From: Halovulum sp039180525
Lineage (GTDB): Bacteria > Pseudomonadota > Alphaproteobacteria > Rhodobacterales > Rhodobacteraceae
Length of the DNA: 64,000 nt
NCBI GenBank assembly: GCA_039180525.1
Contig: JBCDDF010000013.1
Location: 3,867 to 67,866, forward strand
Direction of reading: 5' to 3'
Below the pieces are notes generated by a model. It saw only the letters and a list, made by a program, of their open reading frames with translations. It was not told where the DNA came from and searched no databases. A program made the translations under genes and the position numbers. Shown here in pieces: positions 49,090 through 64,000 of the stretch. The first letter of the stretch is position 1. Every line of letters begins with the position of its first letter.

Positions 49090-49299
49090 GTTCCCAGGGG
49101 CTCAACCGGCCCCGATTGTCCGAGACGGTGGGTGCCGGCAATGGCTTAATCTCCTGCCCGAGACGGGGAGCGAACGGAACAGTCGGGCGCGCGCGCCGGG
49201 CGGTTTTGGGCGGGACCCGGAAAAAGGACCGCAACCGGCCCGCGATGACGCGGGCTGAAACTGAGCCGGGGGGCAACCCCCATAGACTGGAGCAAACAG

Positions 49300-49818
49300 G
49301 TGGATAGAGCCGCAAAAGAAGCTGTTGTCGATGAACTCGGCCAGATCTTCACGGACTCTGGTGTGGTCGTTGTGGCGCACTACACCGGCCTTTCTGTTGC
49401 TGAGATGACCGATTTCCGGTCCCGCATGCGCGAAGCAGGCGGGTCGGTGCGTGTCGCCAAGAACCGGCTCGCCAAAATCGCCCTGGACGGTAAGCCCTGC
49501 GCCTCGATCGCGGGTCTGCTGGAGGGTCAGACGGTGCTCGCCTATAGCGAAGACCCGGTCACGGCCGCGAAAGTGGTCGAGGCCTATGCCAAGGACAACG
49601 ACAAGCTCGAAATCCTCGGCGGTGCTATGGGAGAGACCGCGCTGGACCGCAATGGGGTCAAGAGCGTCGCAGCCATGCCGTCCCGCGAGGAACTGATCGC
49701 GGATATCGCCGGCATGCTGGGTGCTCCGGCCGCGAACCTTGCGGGTGCGATCGGCGCGCCGGCTGCCAATATCGCGTCGATCCTGTCGACGATCGAAGAG
49801 CGGGCCGAGGCGGCATAG
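49300..49818 (+). CDS. rplJ: 50S ribosomal protein L10
   Basis: L10 anchors the L7/L12 stalk to the ribosome. The 172-residue product starts with GTG at 49300, preceded at eight bases by GGAG, and reads (M)DRAAKEAVVDELGQIF with the core VVVVAHYTGLSVAEMTDFR. The long C-terminal helix that binds L7/L12 dimers is present (SILSTIEERAE). It is followed by rplL. Confidence 0.95.
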   Translation: MDRAAKEAVVDELGQIFTDSGVVVVAHYTGLSVAEMTDFRSRMREAGGSVRVAKNRLAKIALDGKPCASIAGLLEGQTVLAYSEDPVTAAKVVEAYAKDNDKLEILGGAMGETALDRNGVKSVAAMPSREELIADIAGMLGAPAANLAGAIGAPAANIASILSTIEERAEAA

Positions 49819-49898
49819 CGGAAAGCAGCAATACCGGGCCGGGCGCGCCGCTGGTGCATACCGGATCTGACACTTGAAAAACGGACGGAACTGAATAG

Positions 49899-50282
49899 AT
49901 GGCTGACATCAAGAAACTCGCCGAAGAGATCGTTGGGCTGACGCTGCTCGAGGCCTCGGAACTGAAACAACTCCTGAAAGACGAATACGGGATCGAACCC
50001 GCCGCGGGCGGCGCGGTGATGATGGCCGGTCCCGCCGCAGGTGGCGATGCCGGTGCGGCGGCCGAAGAAAAGGATGAATTCGACGTCATCCTGCTCGAAG
50101 CCGGCGACAAGAAGATCAATGTCATCAAAGAGGTGCGCGCCATCACCGGCCTGGGCCTGAAAGAGGCGAAGGATCTGGTCGAGGCCGGTGGCAAGGCGGT
50201 CAAGGAAGCCGCGTCCAAGGACGAAGCCGAGGAGATCAAGAAAAAGCTCGAAGAGGCTGGCGCCAAGGTCGAGTTGAAGTAA
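49899..50282 (+). CDS. rplL: 50S ribosomal protein L7/L12
   Basis: L7/L12 forms the flexible stalk that recruits translation GTPases. The 127-residue product has the N-terminal dimer domain (KLAEEIVGLTLLEASELKQL), the alanine- and glycine-rich hinge (about 37-55) and the C-terminal domain with KINVIKEVRAITGLGLKEAK. Gene and context (rplJ-rplL-rpoB) are standard. A strong hairpin follows before rpoB. Confidence 0.97.
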   Translation: MADIKKLAEEIVGLTLLEASELKQLLKDEYGIEPAAGGAVMMAGPAAGGDAGAAAEEKDEFDVILLEAGDKKINVIKEVRAITGLGLKEAKDLVEAGGKAVKEAASKDEAEEIKKKLEEAGAKVELK

Positions 50283-50319
50283 GCCGCGGGCCTTTGGGCA
50301 CCGCGCGCCATTCATGGTT

Positions 50320-50347
50320 GGGCTGGTCCCGTTTTCGGGACCGGCCC
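50320..50347 (+). terminator. Hairpin after rplL, probable partial terminator/attenuator
   Basis: GGTCCCG and CGGGACC around TTTT, extended by GGGC and GCCC beyond one T-G wobble pair. The downstream sequence is only moderately T-rich (GTTTGCGTCTCTTT). In E. coli a weak terminator stands at this same place and sets the ratio of L12 to RNA polymerase. Confidence 0.6.
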
Positions 50348-50360
50348 GTTTGCGTCTCTT

Positions 50361-50384
50361 TCAGCGTTTTTGCGAAAACGCTGA
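50361..50384 (+). other. Second hairpin upstream of rpoB
   Basis: Perfect 10-bp arms TCAGCGTTTT and AAAACGCTGA around TGCG. It follows the first hairpin after 13 bases, so the rplL-rpoB leader has two stems in tandem. It could be an RNase III processing site, as in E. coli, or a second terminator. Confidence 0.6.
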
Positions 50385-50516
50385 GACAGGTGCAACCGGT
50401 CCGGGTGCGGGAGTTGGGCATTCCCGCAAGCATAGGACCCTTTGCCCCTTGGCAGGGCTTTCGCACGCGTAGACCCGGCGCGTGCGGGGGCCGAGCAGAA
50501 AAGGTATGCGACACAC

Positions 50517-54643
<4,127 letters not shown>

Positions 54644-54647
<4 letters not shown>

Positions 54648-54670
54648 GATGGGTTTGAAACCCATCCTAC
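54644..54670. repeat. GGATGGG palindromic repeat, copy 3, overlapping the rpoB stop codon
   Basis: Perfect 13-base arms GTAGGATGGGTTT and AAACCCATCCTAC around one G. The first TAG of the element (54645-54647) is the rpoB stop codon. It is related to the two copies after rplA. Confidence 0.75.
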
Positions 54671-54724
54671 CCCGCCGCGCGCGGGCGAAGTCGTCCTCCA
54701 GAAAAGAGAATTGAGGTCACACGC

Positions 54725-58948
<4,224 letters not shown>

Positions 58949-58970
58949 CCCACAGGCCAATGATCAAACG

Positions 58971-59004
58971 CGCCGCCGGAACAGCGTTTCGGCGGCGTTT
59001 TTTT
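58971..59004 (+). terminator. Rho-independent terminator of rpoBC
   Basis: Eight-base stem CGCCGCCG and CGGCGGCG with an 11-base loop, followed directly by seven T residues (58998-59004). It starts 22 bp after the rpoC stop codon. Confidence 0.9.
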
Positions 59005-59253
59005 GTGGCGGCCTTGGAGCGCGCTCCTACGCCCGCCTTGCTTTCGCGGCAGGGAAGGCCCCCGACCGCCGCGATCGTCGTGGCCGCCTAACCCGCAGCA
59101 GGCCTCCGCACGCGGCCCCCCGTCACCGGGCAGTGCGGGGTTCCCTATTGGCTCTGGTGCGGCCCGCCGCGGCGCGAACGGCGGATGCCGAAGGCAAAAA
59201 ACCATTGCGAGGCAAAGAAATGGACATGTGGGTCCTGTGCGGGAATTCGGCTG

Positions 59254-59282
59254 TTGACAGCCTTCGTCGCCAGACGTACACA
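59254..59282 (+). promoter_or_regulatory. Sigma-70 promoter of the rpsL-rpsG-fusA operon
   Basis: TTGACA (59254-59259), 17-bp spacer, TACACA (59277-59282). The -35 is perfect and the spacing ideal; the -10 keeps the first A and last A-type positions only in part. Start is expected near 59289, giving a leader of about 195 bases. Confidence 0.75.
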
Positions 59283-59293
59283 GCGCCCGCTCT

Positions 59294-59310
59294 AGGAGAG
59301 ATGCTCTCCT
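59294..59310 (+). other. Hairpin pairing a Shine-Dalgarno with an anti-Shine-Dalgarno-like sequence in the rpsL leader
   Basis: AGGAGAG and CTCTCCT form a 7-bp stem around ATG. The ATG starts a three-codon reading frame, ATG-CTC-TCC-TGA. It lies about five bases after the predicted transcription start and may affect mRNA stability or autoregulation. Confidence 0.45.
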
Positions 59311-59483
59311 GAAAACATAGCCTTCACAGGCGGTCATGACCCGGGCATCGGCCCCGGTCCTCTGGAATTTCGCCGCGACGGGCCCCGGTGATGGGACCCC
59401 GCTCGTGGCGCTTTTCGCGTTTCGCGCCGTCGGGTGCGGCGCGGTGCGAATGAAAGATGGGATGAGACGGGGTTAGGAACCGC

Positions 59484-59855
59484 ATGCCAACGATCCAACA
59501 GCTGATCCGCAAACCGCGGCAGCCCAAAGTCAAACGGTCCAAGTCGCTTCACTTGGAAAGCTGCCCGCAAAAGCGCGGCGTCTGCACGCGTGTCTACACG
59601 ACGACGCCGAAAAAGCCGAACTCGGCCATGCGGAAGGTCGCCAAGGTGCGCCTGACCAATGGCTATGAGGTGATCAGCTATATCCCCGGCGAAAGTCACA
59701 ACCTGCAGGAACACTCCGTGGTTCTGATCCGCGGCGGCCGGGTGAAGGATTTGCCGGGCGTGCGCTATCACATCCTTCGCGGTGTGCTGGACACCCAGGG
59801 CGTGAAGGACCGCAAGCAGCGGCGGTCGAAATACGGCGCCAAGCGGCCGAAGTAA
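59484..59855 (+). CDS. rpsL: 30S ribosomal protein S12
   Basis: S12 monitors decoding accuracy. The 123-residue product starts MPTIQQLIRKPRQPKVKR. The streptomycin-related lysines are wild type: the pair in TTPKKPNSAMRK and the one in GGRVKDLPGVRYH. It is the first gene of the str operon; rpsG follows after 12 bp. Confidence 0.98.
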   Translation: MPTIQQLIRKPRQPKVKRSKSLHLESCPQKRGVCTRVYTTTPKKPNSAMRKVAKVRLTNGYEVISYIPGESHNLQEHSVVLIRGGRVKDLPGVRYHILRGVLDTQGVKDRKQRRSKYGAKRPK

Positions 59856-59867
59856 GGGAGAGACACG

Positions 59868-60338
59868 ATGTCCCGACGTCACCGCGCCGAAAAACGCGAA
59901 GTTCTGCCCGACGCCAAGTATGGCGACGTGGTGCTGACCAAATTCATGAACAACCTGATGTATGACGGCAAGAAATCTGTCGCCGAAGGCATCGTCTACG
60001 GCGCGCTGACCCGTGTCGAAGACCGGTTGAAGAAAGAGCCCGTGGAAGTGTTTCACGAGGCTCTGGACAACATCAAGCCGGCGGTGGAAGTGCGGTCCCG
60101 CCGGGTCGGCGGCGCCACCTATCAGGTGCCCGTCGAAGTGCGGCCCGAACGGCGCGAGGCGCTGGCGATCCGCTGGCTGATCAACGCCAGCCGCGCGCGC
60201 AACGAAAACACCATGGAAGAACGGCTGGCCGGCGAATTGCTGGATGCCGCGCAATCCCGCGGTGCCGCCGTGAAAAAGCGCGAAGACACCCACAAGATGG
60301 CCGACGCCAACAAGGCGTTCAGCCACTACCGATGGTAA
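59868..60338 (+). CDS. rpsG: 30S ribosomal protein S7
   Basis: S7 starts the assembly of the 30S head and contacts the E-site tRNA. The 156-residue product starts MSRRHRAEKREVLPDAKYGD and has the conserved VGGATYQVPVEVRPERREALA. It stands between rpsL and fusA with short gaps. GGGAGA precedes the ATG. Confidence 0.98.
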   Translation: MSRRHRAEKREVLPDAKYGDVVLTKFMNNLMYDGKKSVAEGIVYGALTRVEDRLKKEPVEVFHEALDNIKPAVEVRSRRVGGATYQVPVEVRPERREALAIRWLINASRARNENTMEERLAGELLDAAQSRGAAVKKREDTHKMADANKAFSHYRW

Positions 60339-60362
60339 CCCCAAGGATCTGAGGACCAGACC

Positions 60363-62480
<2,118 letters not shown>

Positions 62481-62504
62481 GATTGCTTGGTGAGGATGCG
62501 CGCG

Positions 62505-63176
62505 ATGTCGATCCTGGTGAACAAAGCGAAGGTCGCGTATTTCTGCGTGCCCAAATGCGCGTCCAGCGCATTGAAGTCGCTTGTCTACCGGATCGAAAAC
62601 GGTGTGTCCTATCGGCGCGGCGATGTCGCCGACGGCCGCGGGTTGCATCAGATGTACCCCGCCCTGCCTTTCGAGGAGGCGGCCGCCGCGCGGCCGGCGG
62701 ACTATCTGACCGCGGCGGTCGTGCGGCACCCGGTGGACCGCATCTTGTCGCTGTATTTCAACAAGGTCGGAAACGGCCGCCTTCCGGAATTCGCGCGGGA
62801 GCAACGACTGAACGCGTTGGGGCTGCCGGCATGCCCAAGCGCCGCGGAGTTCGTGGAAAATCTGGACGGCTACCAGACCGCGTCAAAGCGCATTCTGCGC
62901 CACAGCCGGCCATTGTCGTTCTTCCTCGGCCGGGATCCGGCCTGGTTCGACCGGATCTTCGATATCCAGGAAGCGAACGCCCTCGGCGACCTGCTGAAAC
63001 AGCGTTCGGGCGTCGATGACGCATTGGAGCGGCGCAATGTCAGTGGCTCTTCCAAGGCTATCGACGATATCGGGCGCGCGGGCGCCATGATCGCGGAGCG
63101 GTTCGAAGAGGATCTCAAGCTGTTTGGCTCCTGGATTGCGCCCAGCCGATGGTCGGCGCATCTGGCGGCGCAGTAG
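62505..63176 (+). CDS. Sulfotransferase family 2-like protein
   Basis: This 223-residue protein should transfer a sulfo group from PAPS to a carbohydrate or small acceptor. The 5'-phosphosulfate loop reads VPKCASSALKSL (15-26), and the 3'-phosphate motif is VVRHPVDRILSLYFN with R74 and S82. It is smaller than typical sulfotransferases (about 250-300). The start at 62505 was chosen because GAGGA lies eight bases in front; ATG 62496 or GTG 62490 are possible. It stands 24 bp after fusA, inside the str operon, which is unusual. Confidence 0.75.
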   Translation: MSILVNKAKVAYFCVPKCASSALKSLVYRIENGVSYRRGDVADGRGLHQMYPALPFEEAAAARPADYLTAAVVRHPVDRILSLYFNKVGNGRLPEFAREQRLNALGLPACPSAAEFVENLDGYQTASKRILRHSRPLSFFLGRDPAWFDRIFDIQEANALGDLLKQRSGVDDALERRNVSGSSKAIDDIGRAGAMIAERFEEDLKLFGSWIAPSRWSAHLAAQ

Positions 63177-63194
63177 GAGCGGCGGAGACGAATG

Positions 63195-63293
63195 ATGAAG
63201 GCGACTTTCAAGCGCAACGGATCGCGGGGAAAAACCGCGTCGACCCGGCTGCAACGGACGATTGATACCTACGAAAAGGCGAAACACGCGTAA
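63195..63293 (+). CDS. Candidate basic mini-protein, 32-33 residues
   Basis: A short reading frame too small for usual gene finders. It has GGAG seven bases before the ATG at 63195 (a second in-frame ATG is at 63192), and its TAA is followed with no gap by the ATG of the lipoprotein gene. The product has about ten basic and two acidic residues and ends TIDTYEKAKHA. It resembles no family I know. The tight fit between two genes and the good ribosome-binding site make it likely to be translated. Confidence 0.5.
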   Translation: MKATFKRNGSRGKTASTRLQRTIDTYEKAKHA

Positions 63294-63815
63294 ATGAACT
63301 GGACGGCCCGCATATCGCTTCTTCTGGCCGCGCTCGCCCTTGGCGGTTGCGTGCAGACGCAGCTTGTCGACAGCACCCGGGCGGCGACCTACAGCGTCGT
63401 GGATGTGCGCGTGGACGCTTCGGCAGCGGCGAACCGGCGTCCGCGCGGGTTCGATGCCACTGAAATCGAGGTCGAACAGCTTTTTGACCGTGTCGTCACC
63501 GAAAAGCTGGGCGCCGCAAATCCCGCCGCTGCGCAATCGATTTATGTCGATGTCGATCTGACATCGATTTTTCTGACCAACCCGGTCCGGTCGCTTCTGC
63601 TGAGCGGCAACAGCACGGCGGTTGCGAGCGTGACGGTGCGCGATGCGGCGACGGAGCGGATGCTGGAAGGGCCGTTCGAATTGAACGGCGGCGATATCGG
63701 GCTAGGCGGCGCCGGGAACGCCGCGACGACGGCGGTGCGGGGAGAGCGCGGTTTGCTGACCTCGCTGGCGGAGATGATCGCATTCCGTACCAGCGTCGCG
63801 ATTTTTGGAACATGA
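63294..63815 (+). CDS. Putative outer-membrane or periplasmic lipoprotein
   Basis: This 173-residue protein has a lipoprotein signal peptide with the lipobox ALGGC, so Cys19 should be acylated. The rest has alternating beta-strand character (YSVVDVRVDASAAA, SIYVDVDLTSIFL, AVASVTVRDAATERML) and a glycine-rich end. It may belong to the DUF6778-like lipoproteins of Rhodobacterales, but I am not sure. It lies between the mini-protein and tuf; the gap to tuf is 45 bp. Confidence 0.7.
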   Translation: MNWTARISLLLAALALGGCVQTQLVDSTRAATYSVVDVRVDASAAANRRPRGFDATEIEVEQLFDRVVTEKLGAANPAAAQSIYVDVDLTSIFLTNPVRSLLLSGNSTAVASVTVRDAATERMLEGPFELNGGDIGLGGAGNAATTAVRGERGLLTSLAEMIAFRTSVAIFGT

Positions 63816-63860
63816 CCGCGTCCGGGTGGCGCGCAGAGGACGAGTGATAGGAGGCCGAAC

Positions 63861-64000
63861 ATGGCGAAGGAAAAGTTCGAACGTAACAAGCCGCATGTGA
63901 ATGTTGGCACGATCGGTCATGTTGATCATGGCAAGACGACGCTGACGGCGGCGATCACGAAGCAGTTCGGCGAGTTCAAGGCCTATGACGAGATTGACGG
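63861..64000 (+). CDS. tuf: Elongation factor Tu, 5' end (cut by window edge)
   Basis: Only 46 codons are visible. They start MAKEKFERNKPHVNVGTIGH and contain the P-loop GHVDHGKT (residues 19-26). GGAGG lies seven bases before the ATG. EF-Tu delivers aminoacyl-tRNA to the ribosome. Several early codons are GTT, GGT, CAT and GAT, less GC-rich than in fusA. Confidence 0.97.
   Translation, partial: MAKEKFERNKPHVNVGTIGHVDHGKTTLTAAITKQFGEFKAYDEID

Larger units (their letters stand above)
48982..49299. other. rplA-rplJ spacer with two palindromic repeats and a likely L10 leader (318 bp)
   Basis: The first 110 bp hold two GGATGGGG-type inverted repeats. The last 190 bp, with several self-complementary GC-rich stretches, stand where many bacteria carry the structured L10 leader that L10(L12) binds to control rplJL translation. 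I cannot prove that fold by eye. No coding sequence is visible. Confidence 0.45.
58949..59483. other. rpoC-rpsL intergenic region (535 bp)
   Basis: It holds the rpoC terminator, then about 250 bp without a recognisable gene, including a palindrome GGAGCGCGCTCC (59016-59027), then the rpsL promoter and a 200-base leader. So the beta operon and the str operon are separately transcribed. No tRNA or small ORF with a convincing ribosome-binding site is seen, apart from a three-codon ORF in the leader. Confidence 0.6.

Overview
The window is a GC-rich, gene-dense stretch of an alphaproteobacterial chromosome, most likely from the Rhodobacterales (Roseobacter/Rhodobacter group). This rests on gene content and order: chvI-chvG-hprK-rapZ-manX-ptsH in one run, a DUF6476 gene back to back with an rluD-type gene, a probable methylsuccinyl-CoA dehydrogenase of the ethylmalonyl-CoA pathway, etfBA with hbdA and a PduO-type cobalamin adenosyltransferase, and a short intergenic repeat (CTTCTTTGTTCC...AATACTC) that I associate with this group. 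A genus cannot be named from the sequence alone.

Layout. 1-6 kb: the truncated rpoD and dnaG (minus strand), DUF6476 and an rluD-family gene starting back to back, then rpoH. 6-18.3 kb: an M3 oligopeptidase, a small secreted protein, an EEP-fold phosphatase coupled to a TerB-DnaJ protein, a GNAT, a fused 5-oxoprolinase, the acyl-CoA dehydrogenase, a TauE exporter and a short gamma-glutamyltransferase. 18.5-25 kb: pckA diverging from the chvIG/PTS phosphorelay operon. 25-32.3 kb: yceI-cytochrome b, hbdA-DUF1330-etfAB, adenosyltransferase-HIG1, an SDR and a DMT transporter. 32.3-34.6 kb: parC. 34.6-42.5 kb: an eight-gene minus-strand operon of membrane proteins around a MoxR ATPase and a DUF58 protein. 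42.5-46.7 kb: nusB, ribH, ribB, ribE, then an SRPBCC/ArsR pair. 46.8-64 kb: secE-nusG-rplKAJL-rpoBC, then rpsL-rpsG-fusA, three extra genes, and the start of tuf.

How the genes work together. Most of the window is core information processing: transcription (rpoD, rpoH, rpoB, rpoC, nusG, nusB), replication (dnaG, parC) and translation (rplK, rplA, rplJ, rplL, rpsL, rpsG, fusA, tuf). The central third is acyl-CoA metabolism (Mcd, EtfAB, HbdA, and adenosyl-B12 supply for the mutases of the same pathway) and regulation of carbon and envelope state (PckA, ChvGI, HprK/HPr/EIIA, RapZ).

I see no prophage, insertion sequence, CRISPR array, tRNA or rRNA. The best candidate for a poorly described system is the MoxR/DUF58/SpoIIM/RDD/DUF4350/DUF4129 operon with two related membrane proteins at its end (34625-42479). 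The three genes between fusA and tuf, including a 32-33-residue basic mini-protein, and four families of short palindromic or tandem repeats are also worth attention.
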